From Delftia tsuruhatensis (lineage in GTDB: Bacteria > Pseudomonadota > Gammaproteobacteria > Burkholderiales > Burkholderiaceae_C), in contig NZ_LR813084.1 of assembly GCF_903815225.1 (NCBI RefSeq), positions 5,542,001 through 5,606,000 of the forward strand: a stretch of DNA of 64,000 nt, read 5' to 3'. Position numbers and translations under genes: made by a program. Positions 35,671 to 44,630 of the stretch are shown here, piece after piece (the stretch's first letter is position 1; each line of letters begins with the position of its first letter). Under the pieces are notes generated by a model. That model was given only the letters and a program-made list of their open reading frames with translations. It did no database searches and was not told where the DNA came from.

Positions 35671-37055
35671 GCCAGGACAGCGACGCTCCCGCCGTGGACA
35701 TTCCCCACCTGGGACGACGCCTTTCGCGCTGGCTGGCGCTGCAGACCATGCTGGGGCTGGGCCTGGTCTGCATGGCCGTCTACGTCGTGGCGGCCATGAC
35801 GTTCGACCAGCACCAGCACGAGACACTGGACATCAAGCAGCAGGCCGTGCTGCATCTGATGACCGAAAGCCGCAACGTCCACGAGCCGACCGGCATGGCC
35901 CACATGCTCGACGACTTCCTCACCGGCCTGGACGAGCTGTCGCTGCGCATCACCGATTTCCGGGGGCAGGTGATCTACGAACGCAAGCGCCTGGCCCCTG
36001 CGGGACGCACCATGCAGCGCGGTTTCGAGGTGGTGCTCGCGGACACCGGGCAGACCGCCTTCGCCACGCTCACGCTGGACCGCAGCGGCGACGACAGGCG
36101 CCTGTCCCTGCTGGCCTGGACGCTGGCGCTGGCGGCCGTGGGCGGCTCGCTGGCCGTGTCGCTGTCGGGCATCTGGCTGGTGCGGCTGGGCCTGGCACCG
36201 CTGCGCGAGCTGACCGAGCAGACGCGCCAGCTCTCGGCCCAGGACCTGCAGCGGCGCCTGGACCCCAGCGGCCAGCCGCAGGAGCTGCGGCCGCTGGTCG
36301 CCCAGTTCAACACGCTGCTCGACCAGTTGTCGGCCGCCTACCGGCAGATGGAGGCCTTCAACGCCGATGTCGCCCATGAGCTGAACACGCCGCTGACCAC
36401 GCTGATCAGCAGCTGCGAACTGGCCCTGCGCAAGCCGCGCAGCGAGGCCGAGCTGCGCGAGGTGCTGGCCTCCAACCTGGAGGACCTGCGGCGCGTGGCG
36501 GGCATCGTGGCCGACATGCTGTTCCTCTCGCATGCCGACCGTGGCCAGGGCGCGCGACTGGCGCCCGTGTCCAGCCTGGCCGCGCTGGCCCATGAGGTCA
36601 TCGAGTTCCACGAGGCCGCGCTGCACGAGGCCGACCTGCAGGTCAGCGTCGAGGGAGATGCCGCCGCCGAGGTCGACGTCAGGCTGCTGCGCCGGGCCCT
36701 GTCCAACCTGATGGGCAATGCCACGCGGTATGCCGCGCGCGGCTCCACCATCACCGTGCAGATCGGCGCGCGCCCCTGCATACGCCATTCTGGGGCCGGC
36801 GATGTGGCCCTGGCCGTGCTCAACCAGGGGCCGGCCATCGACCCTGCGCACCTGCCGCGCCTGTTCGACCGCTTCTACCGCGCCGACGCCGCGCGCAGCC
36901 AGGCCGACCGCAACCATGGGCTGGGCCTGGCCATCGTCGCGGCCATCGCGCGCATGCATGGCGGGCGCTGCTTTGCCGAGTCCGAAGGCGGCTTCACGCG
37001 CATCGGCCTGGAGCTGCCGGACAGCCCGGGCCCGCCGCGCGATTCCCCGGCCTGA
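35667..37055 (+). CDS. czcS: Sensor histidine kinase of the czc system
   Basis: A 462-aa membrane kinase. Two transmembrane helices (about 24-46 and 150-172) enclose a short periplasmic sensor of about 100 residues with scattered His/Asp (DQHQHETLD). HAMP follows (about 170-225), then HisKA with H237 in ADVAHELNTPL and a catalytic ATPase domain (NLMGNATRY, GLGLAIVAAIA). It starts with GTG overlapping the czcR stop. It presumably senses excess periplasmic Zn, Co or Cd. Confidence 0.88.
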   Translation: MSQDSDAPAVDIPHLGRRLSRWLALQTMLGLGLVCMAVYVVAAMTFDQHQHETLDIKQQAVLHLMTESRNVHEPTGMAHMLDDFLTGLDELSLRITDFRGQVIYERKRLAPAGRTMQRGFEVVLADTGQTAFATLTLDRSGDDRRLSLLAWTLALAAVGGSLAVSLSGIWLVRLGLAPLRELTEQTRQLSAQDLQRRLDPSGQPQELRPLVAQFNTLLDQLSAAYRQMEAFNADVAHELNTPLTTLISSCELALRKPRSEAELREVLASNLEDLRRVAGIVADMLFLSHADRGQGARLAPVSSLAALAHEVIEFHEAALHEADLQVSVEGDAAAEVDVRLLRRALSNLMGNATRYAARGSTITVQIGARPCIRHSGAGDVALAVLNQGPAIDPAHLPRLFDRFYRADAARSQADRNHGLGLAIVAAIARMHGGRCFAESEGGFTRIGLELPDSPGPPRDSPA

Positions 37056-37090
37056 ACACAGGCACCGGGGCGGCGGCACAATGGCGCCCC

Positions 37091-37519
37091 ATGACGCAAG
37101 ACGCCCCCTCCTCCTACGAAACGCTGCTGGCCGAAGGCAATGCCCTGGTGGCCCAGGCGCAGCGGGCCGCCACCCAGGACTTTGCCCAGGCCCGGGCGCT
37201 GTGGCAGCAGGCCGGCAAGCAGTTCTACCTGGCCCACAAGGCCGACCCCGACCAAGCCGAGGGCGCGTTTCGCCTGGCCCAGGCCTGGATGGCCGAAGCC
37301 CATGCGCTGCAAAAGGAAGACTCGCCAGACGCCGTGGTGATGTGGCGCAACGCCGCCGCGCAATGCGAGCTGGCGTTCGACCTGGAACCCGAAAACGGCC
37401 GCCTGGCCATGACGGCGGCCAGCTGCCACATGTTCGGCGGCCAGCATGACGCGGCCAAGGCCTGGCAGCAGATCGGCCAGCACCTGCTGCCGCAGGCGCC
37501 CGAGGACGGAGCGGCCTGA
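37091..37519 (+). CDS. Hypothetical all-helical protein (TPR-like)
   Basis: A 142-aa cytoplasmic protein with helix pairs resembling degenerate TPR repeats (AQARALWQQAGKQFYLAHKA, CELAFDLEPENGRLAMTAAS). No catalytic motif or signal peptide. It follows czcS by 36 bases on the same strand and is convergent with the thioesterase gene (five-base gap). A role in metal response is possible only by position. Confidence 0.65.
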   Translation: MTQDAPSSYETLLAEGNALVAQAQRAATQDFAQARALWQQAGKQFYLAHKADPDQAEGAFRLAQAWMAEAHALQKEDSPDAVVMWRNAAAQCELAFDLEPENGRLAMTAASCHMFGGQHDAAKAWQQIGQHLLPQAPEDGAA

Positions 37520-37524
37520 ACCGG

Positions 37525-37980
37525 TCAGGCGGCCTGGGCGCCCTCCAGCGCCAGCAGCTTGAAGACCGCGCGCGCCGTGCACACGGCCTGGCCCGCGCTG
37601 TCCAGCACATTGCCCTCGCAGAACACGGTGCGCGCCCCTGCGCGCAGCACGCGTGCCTCGACCAGCAGGTCGGTGGTGGCCGAGGCGAGGAAATGCGTGC
37701 TCATCTCGATGGTCACCACGCCCAGCCCCAGCGGGTTGGACGAGCGCGCGGCCGCGCTCAGCGTGAAGTCCAGCGCGCTCATCAGCACGCCGCCATGGCC
37801 ATGCCCCCGGCTGTTGGCCAGGTGCGGGCGCATGGGCAGGCGCGTGCGGGCCAGCCCGGGCGCCAGGCTCACGGGCTCCAGGCCGATATGGGACATGAAG
37901 GGCACGTCGATGCCGAAGTAGCCGCGCGCCAGCGCGGCGGCCTCAAGGTCCGGGGCGGTGGAGATTCCAGCGGCGTTCAT
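37525..37980 (-). CDS. PaaI-type thioesterase, end of split carboxylase operon
   Basis: A 151-aa hotdog thioesterase with the PaaI-like HLANSRGHGHGGVLMSALDF around residue 60 and the dimer strand LGVVTIEMSTHFLAS. It cleaves an acyl-CoA. Its start overlaps the end of the biotin carrier gene, so it is the last gene of the acyl-CoA carboxylase operon and may remove a dead-end CoA ester or release the product. Confidence 0.8.
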   Translation of the reverse strand: MNAAGISTAPDLEAAALARGYFGIDVPFMSHIGLEPVSLAPGLARTRLPMRPHLANSRGHGHGGVLMSALDFTLSAAARSSNPLGLGVVTIEMSTHFLASATTDLLVEARVLRAGARTVFCEGNVLDSAGQAVCTARAVFKLLALEGAQAA

Positions 37981-38201
37981 CCGATCTCCGCAATCGCCTG
38001 GCCTTCGGCCACGGGCTCGCCCACGGCCACGAGCATGCGGCGCACGGTGCCGGCCACCTCGCTTTCCACGGGAATCTCCATCTTCATGGACTCCACGATG
38101 ATGAGGGTGTCGCCCAGTGCGACGGTGCCGCCTTCGGCGGCTTCCACGGCGGCCACGAGGCCGGCGATGGGGCTTGTGATCATGTTCGGGGTGGTGGTCA
38201 T
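37977..38201 (-). CDS. Biotin carboxyl carrier protein, stand-alone
   Basis: A 74-aa biotinyl domain with the biotinylated K40 in VESMKMEIPVESE. This is about half the length of AccB and consists only of the carrier domain, as in the small BCCPs paired with acyl-CoA carboxylases. ATG at 38201 with AAAGGC upstream is chosen over a TTG at 38216. It carries carboxybiotin between the biotin carboxylase upstream and the carboxyltransferase at the operon head. Confidence 0.88.
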   Translation of the reverse strand: MTTTPNMITSPIAGLVAAVEAAEGGTVALGDTLIIVESMKMEIPVESEVAGTVRRMLVAVGEPVAEGQAIAEIG

Positions 38202-38212
38202 GGGTATGCCTT

Positions 38213-39574
38213 TCAAAGGTGGGCCAGCACGCGCTGGGCGATGCTGGTATCGATGCGCAGGTCCAGGAAATCGGCGTGGCCGAGGATGCGTTCGATGAAG
38301 GGAATATTGGTTTTCACGCCCTCGATGCGGGTCTGCGCCAGCGCCTGGCGCAGCCGCACGATGGCCTGGGCGCGGTCGCTGCCATGGGCCACGAGCTTGG
38401 CGACCATGGGGTCGTAGAAGGGCGTGACGCTGCAGCCCTGGGCATAGCCGGTCTCCACGCGCAGGCCTTCGCCCTGGGGCATCTCGAAGCGGTCCAGGCG
38501 CCCCGGCGAGGGCAGGAAGCGCACGGGGTCTTCGGCATAGATGCGCGCCTCGATGGCATGGCCGCGGGCCACGGGCTCGGCGGGCAGCACATCCCGCATG
38601 CGCTCGCCGGCGGCCAGGCGGATCTGGGCCTCGACGATGTCGATGCCCGTGATCTCCTCGGTCACCGCATGCTCGACCTGCAGCCGCGTGTTCATCTCCA
38701 GGAAGACAAAGCCGTGCTGCGGCGTGTAGAGCATCTCCACGGTGCCGATCACGTCATAGCCCGTGCGCGCCAGCAGGCCGGCCAGCAGCTGCCGCATGTC
38801 GGCCAGGGCCTGCGCGGGAATGCCTGCGGGGCGGGCCTCTTCCACCACCTTCTGGTGGCGGCGCTGTACCGAGCAGTCGCGCTCGAACAGCACGCGCACC
38901 GCGCCATGGCGGTCGGCCAGCACCTGGAACTCGATGTGGCGCGGCGACTCGATCAGCTTTTCCAGGTACAGCTCGGCCGTGCCGAAGTACTTGGCGGCAA
39001 TGCCGCTGGCCTTGGACCAGGCAGCCTCCAACTGCTGTGCATCGTGCGCGGGCAGCATGCCGATGCCGCCGCCCCCGCCTGCGGGCTTGACCAGCACGGG
39101 AAAGCCGATGCGCGCGGCCTCGGCCTGCGCCTCCTGCAGGCCGTGAAGCACGGCCGAGCTGGGTGCCTGCGGCATACCCTGGGCGGCCATGAAGGCCCGC
39201 GCCTGGGTCTTGTGGCCCAGCGTGCGTATCCAGTGCGGCGAGGGGCCGATGAAGCACAGGCCCTGGCTCTGCACCGCCTCGGCGAACTCCGCGTTCTCGG
39301 AGAGAAAGCCGTAGCCCGGGTGCACGGCATCGGCGCCCGTCTCGCGCGCCACCTGCAGCAGCCGCGCGGGGTCCAGATAGCTTTGCGCGGCGGGCGCCGG
39401 GCCTATGCACACGGCCTGGTCGGCCGCGCGCACATAGGGCAGGCCGTCATCGGCTTCGGAGTACACGGCCACGGATTCAAGGCCCATGCGCCGCAGCGTG
39501 CGGATCACACGCGCGGCCACGGCGCCCCGGTTGGCGACCAGCACGCGGCGGATCGGATGGATGGCGTCGCTCAT
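38213..39574 (-). CDS. Biotin carboxylase subunit of acyl-CoA carboxylase
   Basis: A 453-aa ATP-grasp biotin carboxylase: VLVANRGAVAARVIRTLRRM, HPGYGFLSENAEFAEA, the glycine-rich loop VKPAGGGGGIGML, EMNTRLQVEHAVTEEITGID. It carboxylates biotin on the small carrier using ATP and bicarbonate. The second residue of the usual NRGEIA motif is altered to NRGAVA, which is seen in some acyl-CoA carboxylases. ATG overlaps the upstream CoA-ligase stop (ATGA); GGGAGGA precedes it. Confidence 0.9.
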   Translation of the reverse strand: MSDAIHPIRRVLVANRGAVAARVIRTLRRMGLESVAVYSEADDGLPYVRAADQAVCIGPAPAAQSYLDPARLLQVARETGADAVHPGYGFLSENAEFAEAVQSQGLCFIGPSPHWIRTLGHKTQARAFMAAQGMPQAPSSAVLHGLQEAQAEAARIGFPVLVKPAGGGGGIGMLPAHDAQQLEAAWSKASGIAAKYFGTAELYLEKLIESPRHIEFQVLADRHGAVRVLFERDCSVQRRHQKVVEEARPAGIPAQALADMRQLLAGLLARTGYDVIGTVEMLYTPQHGFVFLEMNTRLQVEHAVTEEITGIDIVEAQIRLAAGERMRDVLPAEPVARGHAIEARIYAEDPVRFLPSPGRLDRFEMPQGEGLRVETGYAQGCSVTPFYDPMVAKLVAHGSDRAQAIVRLRQALAQTRIEGVKTNIPFIERILGHADFLDLRIDTSIAQRVLAHL

Positions 39575-41661
39575 GCGTCCTCCCGGGCCAGGCAAACCAC
39601 GGCATCGACGATGACCGGCGCCTGCGCGCCGCGCGCCACGAGCACGGGATTGGCATCGACCGACTGCACGCGCCCGCCCTGGGCCAGCATCCAGTCGCCC
39701 AGCCGCACCATCATGGCGGCCACGGCCTGCAGCTCCACGGCGGGCATGCCGCGAACGGCCGCAAAGGCCGGGGCGATGGCCAGGCGCGCAATGGCATCCA
39801 GCGCCTGCCGGGCAATGAAGGGGGCGACAAGGAACTGCACGTCCCTGAGCGCCTCCACCAGCACGCCGCCCTGGCCGACCATGACCACCACGCCGAATTC
39901 GGCATCCACATGGGCACCCAGCGCCAGCTCGAAGTCGGCCCTGTGCTGGGCACCCAGCAGCAGGCCGCCATCGGCCGCGCCCAGGCGGCGCAGCGTGGCG
40001 GCGAAGTCGCCAAAGGCCTGCAGCGCCTGCTCCGCCTCGCGGATGTTCAGCCGTACCAGGCCATGCTCGGACTTGTGCGAGAGATCGGCGGACACGCCCT
40101 TGGCCACCAGGGGTAGCGGCAGGGACTCGATGGCGGCGCGCACCTCGTCCACGCTCCTGCAGACCAGATGGCGCATCACCGGCAGGCCCGCGCGCGCCAG
40201 CTCGGACAGGCTGGAGGGCTCGTCCAGCGTGAGGGAAGGGGCCACCGTCACCGGCACCGATGCCTCGGCAGGAGGCACCTTTGCCTGCCGGCCACCCGCC
40301 TGTTCGGCCAGCAGCGCCAGGCCGCGCATGGCGGCGCGCTCGCTCCAGAAGGTGGGCACGCCCTGGTCCTGGAAGGCCCGGGCCACCCAGTCCTGATTGA
40401 CGCTGACCGCAATCGGCACGCCGGTGTCGCGCGCAAAGCGGCTGGCCTGGCCCGCGAAATCGGCGAAGTCATAGCCTTCGCCGCCTATCGGAAAACCCAC
40501 GTGGACGAGGTCCGCCGCACCGCTGCCCGACAAAGCCTGCAGCGTGTCGCCAAAGGTCTGCGGCCTGCCCAGCAGGGCCGTGGTCATGTCGATGGGATTG
40601 CGCGCCGTGACATACGGCGGCAGGGCCTGGGACAGGCCGTCCAGCGTGGCGGCATCGAACGGCTCCAGGGCCAGGCCGTATTCCTCGGCCGCGTCGGCCG
40701 ACAGCACGCAGGTGGCGCCCGAATTGCTGATGCTGACCACGCGGCGACCGCGCGGCGCAGGCTGGGACAGGAACAGCGGCGCGTAGTCGATCAGCTCGCG
40801 GAAGTCGGCCAGGCGCGGTATGCCGTGCTGGCGCAGGAAGGCATCGGCCAGCGCGTCCTCGGCCGCCAGCGCGCCCGTGTGCGAGCTGGCCGTGGCCTGG
40901 CCTGCGCGCGTGCGGCCGGCCTTCACGGCCAGGATGGTGACGCCGCGCGCATGCGCCAGCCGCGCGGCCTCGGCCAGCCAGCCGCTTTGCCTGAGCGTCT
41001 CGATGTAGAGCACGACCAGGCGGATGCCCTCGTCCTCGACCACGGCGCGCACGGCCTCGGCTGCGCAGACATTGGCCTCGTTGCCCGTGGACAGCATGTA
41101 GCGCACGCCGATGCCCGCGCGGCGCAGGCCGCCGTAGAGAATGGCCGCGCCCGCACCGCTCTGGCTGACGATGGCCACGGGGCCGTCGGCCGGCGCGTTC
41201 TCGTTGATCATGGTCGAGAAGTTGAGGATGGCGCCCGTGGCGAAGTTGGCCACGCCCTGGCAATTGGGGCCGAACAGGCGCAGCCCGCCGCCTGGCGCCC
41301 TGCGCGCCCGCGCCACCAGGTCGGCCTGCTGCTGGCGACCCTCCTCGCCCAGCTCGGCAAAGCCCGAGGAATAGACCACGGCCAGGCGCGCGCCCACGGC
41401 CACGCAGTCGTCGATGGCGGCGGCCACGTCCTCGCCGGGCAGGCTGATGACCACGGCATCGGGCGCCTCGGGCAGCTCGCGCAGCGTGGGGTAGGCCGCC
41501 AGGCCCTGGACCTCGGCGCGCTTGGGGTTGACGGGCAGGATGCGGCCCGCGAAGCCGTGGCGGCGCAGGTAATCGATGGGCCGGCCACCGGCCTTGATGG
41601 GATTGTCGGAGGCGCCGAGGATGGCGACGGAGCGGGGGTTCAGTGCTTGCAACAGAGACAT
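39571..41661 (-). CDS. NDP-forming acyl-CoA synthetase (fused alpha-beta)
   Basis: A 696-aa protein of the acetyl-CoA synthetase (ADP-forming)/Pat-like family. The N-terminal CoA-binding domain (about 1-130, AILGASDNPIKAGG) and the succinyl-CoA-ligase-like domain carry the catalytic histidine H261 in ATASSHTGALA. The C-terminal ATP-grasp domain (about 470-690) includes PLVAKGVSADLSHKSEHGLV. It makes an acyl-CoA from a free acid using ATP or GTP, with ADP/GDP and phosphate as products. In the operon it would activate the acid captured by the Bug receptor before carboxylation. Confidence 0.88.
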   Translation of the reverse strand: MSLLQALNPRSVAILGASDNPIKAGGRPIDYLRRHGFAGRILPVNPKRAEVQGLAAYPTLRELPEAPDAVVISLPGEDVAAAIDDCVAVGARLAVVYSSGFAELGEEGRQQQADLVARARRAPGGGLRLFGPNCQGVANFATGAILNFSTMINENAPADGPVAIVSQSGAGAAILYGGLRRAGIGVRYMLSTGNEANVCAAEAVRAVVEDEGIRLVVLYIETLRQSGWLAEAARLAHARGVTILAVKAGRTRAGQATASSHTGALAAEDALADAFLRQHGIPRLADFRELIDYAPLFLSQPAPRGRRVVSISNSGATCVLSADAAEEYGLALEPFDAATLDGLSQALPPYVTARNPIDMTTALLGRPQTFGDTLQALSGSGAADLVHVGFPIGGEGYDFADFAGQASRFARDTGVPIAVSVNQDWVARAFQDQGVPTFWSERAAMRGLALLAEQAGGRQAKVPPAEASVPVTVAPSLTLDEPSSLSELARAGLPVMRHLVCRSVDEVRAAIESLPLPLVAKGVSADLSHKSEHGLVRLNIREAEQALQAFGDFAATLRRLGAADGGLLLGAQHRADFELALGAHVDAEFGVVVMVGQGGVLVEALRDVQFLVAPFIARQALDAIARLAIAPAFAAVRGMPAVELQAVAAMMVRLGDWMLAQGGRVQSVDANPVLVARGAQAPVIVDAVVCLAREDA

Positions 41662-41731
41662 GCAGAAGGTTCTTTCAGGAAATCAGGGCGCCAGACAGGT
41701 CTGCGGCACGTGCAACTGGCGCGGCCCGGCC

Positions 41732-41818
41732 CAGGGACACCGAGGAAGGGCCGCCCCGCACCGAGGGTGTCGTCCCCCCGCGAAGCGAGAGGGGGAAGGC
41801 GCGAAGCGACTCAGGGGG
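41732..41818. repeat. Dispersed intergenic repeat, copy 1
   Basis: The block from CAGGGACACCGAGGAAGGGC to GCGACTCAGGGGG recurs at 61868-61962 with the same orientation and nearly identical ends; only the middle differs. The centre here can form a stem of TCCCCC and GGGGGA around a 12-base loop. It lies three bases past the stop of the leftward Bug-receptor gene, as copy 2 abuts the stop of yggS. Confidence 0.85.
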
Positions 41819-41821
41819 CCT

Positions 41822-42832
41822 TCAATCCAGTGACAAGGCTTCGCGCTGGATGACTTGTCCCCAGTCAGCGACTTCCTTGGTGATGCGCTGCGCAAATGGC
41901 GCAGGCGCCAGCATCACGGGCTCGCCCTGGCTGCTCAGCACGGCGCGGATGCGTGCATCCTGGAGCACGCCCTTCGACGCTTCGTAGAGCCGGTTGACGA
42001 TGGCCGGTGGCGTGCCGGCCGGCGCCAGCAGGCCGGCCCAGAAGGTGACGTCGAAATCGGCATAGCCGGCCTCGGCCATGGTGGGCACCTCGGGCAGTTG
42101 CTGCATGCGCCGGGGCGCGGTGACGGCCAGCGCCACGAGCTTGCCGCTGGCGATGTGGGGCAGCGCGCTCCAGGTGTCGAACTGCGTGTCCAGTTCGCCG
42201 CTGAGCACGGCCATCTGGGCCTGCGATGCGCTCTTGTAGGGCACATGCGTGGTCTTCACGGCCGTGCGGTTGCTCCAGGCCGCATAGGCCAGGTGGGCGA
42301 TGTTGCCGGGGCCGGCCGAGCCATAGCTGAGCTTGTCGGGGTGGCCCTTGGCGAAGGCGATCACGTCCTTGGCCGAGCGGATCTGGTGCTTCTGCGCCCA
42401 CTCGGGGTTGACGGTGAGGATGAAGGGGGCATCCAGCACCATGGTGATGGGCGCGAAGTCCTTGGCGCGGTAGGTGATCTTCCTGTAGATCTGGGGGTTG
42501 ATGGTGATGCTGCTGGAGTTGGTGACCAGCAGGGTGTAGCCGTCGGGCGCGGCGCGCGCCACCTCGCCCACGCCGATGGCACCGTTGGCGCCGGGCTTGT
42601 TCTCCACCACCACGGGCTGGCCCAGCGACTTGCTCAGCGGCTCGGACAGCGCGCGTGCAATGGTGTCGGTGAACGAGCCTGCAGGGAAGCCGACCACGAT
42701 GCGCACGGGGCGCGTGGGCCACTTGTCTTCCTGGGCCTGGGCCGCCGTTGCGGCGCACAAGGTCAGGCACGGCGCCAGGCACAGGGCCAGGGCGGTGCGG
42801 CGCGAGGGCATGCGCGGTTGTCTGGTTGCCAT
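41822..42832 (-). CDS. Bug-type extracytoplasmic solute receptor (TctC family)
   Basis: A 336-aa periplasmic binding protein with signal peptide (ALALCLAPCLTLCAATAAQA) and the TctC hallmarks RIVVGFPAGSFTDTIARALS, VVENKPGANGAIG, PDGYTLL and LSYGSAGPGN. These bind carboxylates for tripartite tricarboxylate transporters; no membrane subunits are nearby, as is usual for the many orphan Bug proteins of Burkholderiales. Its position between carboxyltransferase and CoA-ligase genes says that the pathway substrate is an organic acid. Confidence 0.9.
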   Translation of the reverse strand: MATRQPRMPSRRTALALCLAPCLTLCAATAAQAQEDKWPTRPVRIVVGFPAGSFTDTIARALSEPLSKSLGQPVVVENKPGANGAIGVGEVARAAPDGYTLLVTNSSSITINPQIYRKITYRAKDFAPITMVLDAPFILTVNPEWAQKHQIRSAKDVIAFAKGHPDKLSYGSAGPGNIAHLAYAAWSNRTAVKTTHVPYKSASQAQMAVLSGELDTQFDTWSALPHIASGKLVALAVTAPRRMQQLPEVPTMAEAGYADFDVTFWAGLLAPAGTPPAIVNRLYEASKGVLQDARIRAVLSSQGEPVMLAPAPFAQRITKEVADWGQVIQREALSLD

Positions 42833-42860
42833 TGCTTTGTCTCCTTGGGTTTTTATGCGT

Positions 42861-44408
42861 TCAGGGCCGCAGGCCGAACTGCGGCGCTCCGGCCTCGCGC
42901 AGCGGCGCGGCCAGTTCCACGAATTCGCTGAGCAGGGCGCGCGTGTCGCGCGGATCGATGACCTCGTCGATGCCGAAGGCCTCGGCCGTGCGGAAGGGCG
43001 AGGTCAGGCTGCGCACGCGCTGCTCGATCTCGGCGCACTTTTGCACGGGGTCGTCGGCGCCTTCGATCTCGGCCTTGTAGGCCACCTCCAGCCCGCCCTC
43101 GATGGGCAGCGAGCCCCAGTTGGCCGAGGGCCAGGCATAGCGGAAGTTGAAGCGGCCCATGTGCTGGTGGCCGGCCGCAGCCACGCCGTAGGCGCGGCGG
43201 ATGAGGATGCTGCACCAGGGCACGGTCGCCTGGTAGACGGCGGCCAGGGCTCGCACGCCGTAGCGCATGACGCCGGCCTTCTCGGCCTCCACGCCGATCT
43301 GGAAGCCCGCGATGTCCACCAGGTTGACCACGGGCAGGTGGAAGGTCTGGGCCATGTCCACGAAGCGCGTGAACTTCTCGGCCGAGGGGCCGTCCCAGCC
43401 GCCGCCGTAGAAGTACGGGTCGCTGGCCACCACGGCCACGGGCCAGCCGTCGATGCGCGCCAGCCCGGTGACGATGGCCCGGCCCCAGTGGCGGCCCGTC
43501 TCCAGGAAGGAGCCCTCATCGACCAGGCATTCGACAATGGGCCGGATCTTGTAGACCTTGCGGCCATCGCGCGGAATGGCCGACAGCAGCCATTCGTCGC
43601 GCCGCCGCGGATCGTCCTGCGGCGCGGTGCGCGCAGGCAGTTCATACACCGAAGAGGGCAGGTAGGACAGGAAGCGGCGCACGCGCTCGAAGGCCTCCTG
43701 CTCGGTGGCCACCTCGTCATCGACCACGCCGTTGCGCGTGTGCACCTGGCTGCCGCCCAGCTCGTTCTTGGTCACGTTCTGGCCGATGCGCGCCACCACG
43801 GGCGGGCCGGCATTGAACAGCTGGGCGGTTTCCTTGACCATCACCGAGTAATGGCTGGAGGCCACGCGCGCCGCGCCCATGCCGGCCACCGAGCCCAGGG
43901 CCAGCGAGACCACGGGCACGGTGGACAGGTTCTGCACCACCTGGCTCCAGACCTTCATGGTGGGCACGCTGGTGTAGCCCTTGGTCTCGATGTTGCGCAC
44001 CGAGCCGCCGCCGCCCGTGCCATCCACCAGGCGCACCATGGGCAGGCGCAGGTCGTGCGCCATCTTCTCGGCAAAGATCAGCTTGTCGCCCACGGCGCCG
44101 TCGTTGGCTCCGCCGCGTACCGTGAAATCGTCGCCCACCACGACCACGGGCCGCCCGCCCACGCGCGCCCGGCCCATGATGAGGTTGGAGGGCGTGAAGT
44201 CCGTCAGCCGGCCCAGGCTGTCGTACTGGCCCGAGCCGGTGAGCGAGCCCACCTCCACGAAGGACTGCGTGTCCGTGCAGGCCTCGATGCGCTCGCGCAC
44301 CGTGAGCTTGCCGGCGGCCTTGTGCCGCGCCACCTTGTCCTCTCCGCCCAGTTTGGCCGCCAGTGCGCGGCGGTATGCGATCTCGTCCACTTCGGGTTGC
44401 CAGCTCAT
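42861..44408 (-). CDS. Acyl-CoA carboxylase carboxyltransferase subunit
   Basis: A 515-aa beta-type carboxyltransferase of the propionyl/methylcrotonyl-CoA carboxylase class, with both crotonase-like halves: VRLVDGTGGGGSV, SLALGSVAGMGAARVASSHY, then VNLVDIAGFQIGVEAEKAG and IRRAYGVAAAGH. It transfers CO2 from carboxybiotin to an acyl-CoA. It is the first gene of the operon; AAGGAG lies ten bases before the ATG at 44408 and a -24/-12 promoter lies at 44453-44438. The acyl substrate is unknown. Confidence 0.9.
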   Translation of the reverse strand: MSWQPEVDEIAYRRALAAKLGGEDKVARHKAAGKLTVRERIEACTDTQSFVEVGSLTGSGQYDSLGRLTDFTPSNLIMGRARVGGRPVVVVGDDFTVRGGANDGAVGDKLIFAEKMAHDLRLPMVRLVDGTGGGGSVRNIETKGYTSVPTMKVWSQVVQNLSTVPVVSLALGSVAGMGAARVASSHYSVMVKETAQLFNAGPPVVARIGQNVTKNELGGSQVHTRNGVVDDEVATEQEAFERVRRFLSYLPSSVYELPARTAPQDDPRRRDEWLLSAIPRDGRKVYKIRPIVECLVDEGSFLETGRHWGRAIVTGLARIDGWPVAVVASDPYFYGGGWDGPSAEKFTRFVDMAQTFHLPVVNLVDIAGFQIGVEAEKAGVMRYGVRALAAVYQATVPWCSILIRRAYGVAAAGHQHMGRFNFRYAWPSANWGSLPIEGGLEVAYKAEIEGADDPVQKCAEIEQRVRSLTSPFRTAEAFGIDEVIDPRDTRALLSEFVELAAPLREAGAPQFGLRP

Positions 44409-44437
44409 GTCGTCGTGTCTCCTTGTGCCTGGTGAGA

Positions 44438-44453
44438 TGCACGAGGCGTGCCA
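44438..44453 (-). promoter_or_regulatory. Sigma-54 (-24/-12) promoter of the split carboxylase operon
   Basis: Read on the minus strand, TGGCACGCCTCGTGCA matches TGGCACG-N4-TTGCA at all but one base, with GG and GC at the required spacing. The start of transcription would fall near 44428, leaving about 20 bases of leader that contain the AAGGAG of the first gene. A divergent sigma-54 activator gene supports it. Confidence 0.75.
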
Positions 44454-44503
44454 GAACGCAGGGCGTTGAATTCAAAGGACTTTTTTCGCAGTCGACCTGC
44501 ACG

Positions 44504-44520
44504 TGTCCACATCAAGGACA
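44504..44520. promoter_or_regulatory. Upstream activator site 1 (TGTCC-N7-GGACA)
   Basis: A 17-base inverted repeat with five-base arms, centred at 44512, about 84 bases upstream of the predicted sigma-54 transcription start. It shares its TGTCY-N7-RGACA layout with site 2 at 44545-44561, whose centre is 41 bases away, four helical turns. Typical spacing for NtrC-family activator dimers. Confidence 0.6.
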
Positions 44521-44544
44521 ACCTCGAAGACACGGGTTGGGTAC

Positions 44545-44561
44545 TGTCTTCCATGGAGACA
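44545..44561. promoter_or_regulatory. Upstream activator site 2 (TGTCT-N7-AGACA)
   Basis: Second copy of the TGTCY-N7-RGACA dyad, centred at 44553. Two further inverted repeats touch it: GAAGACA (44526-44532) with TGTCTTC (44545-44551), and CCACGGG (44562-44568) with CCCGTGG (44575-44581). The last could also fold as a hairpin in the leader of the regulator gene. Confidence 0.6.
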
Positions 44562-44630
44562 CCACGGGGACAGACCCGTGGCCTGCGCGCCGCTAGAGTG
44601 CGCTCACCCCAGCCACTGCCCGCCCTGCCC

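Noticed and set aside
44448..44630. Longer start for the sigma-54 activator
   Set aside because: The extra residues would be encoded by the -24/-12 promoter flank and both activator dyads, have no family match and no good ribosome site; 44631 is preferred.
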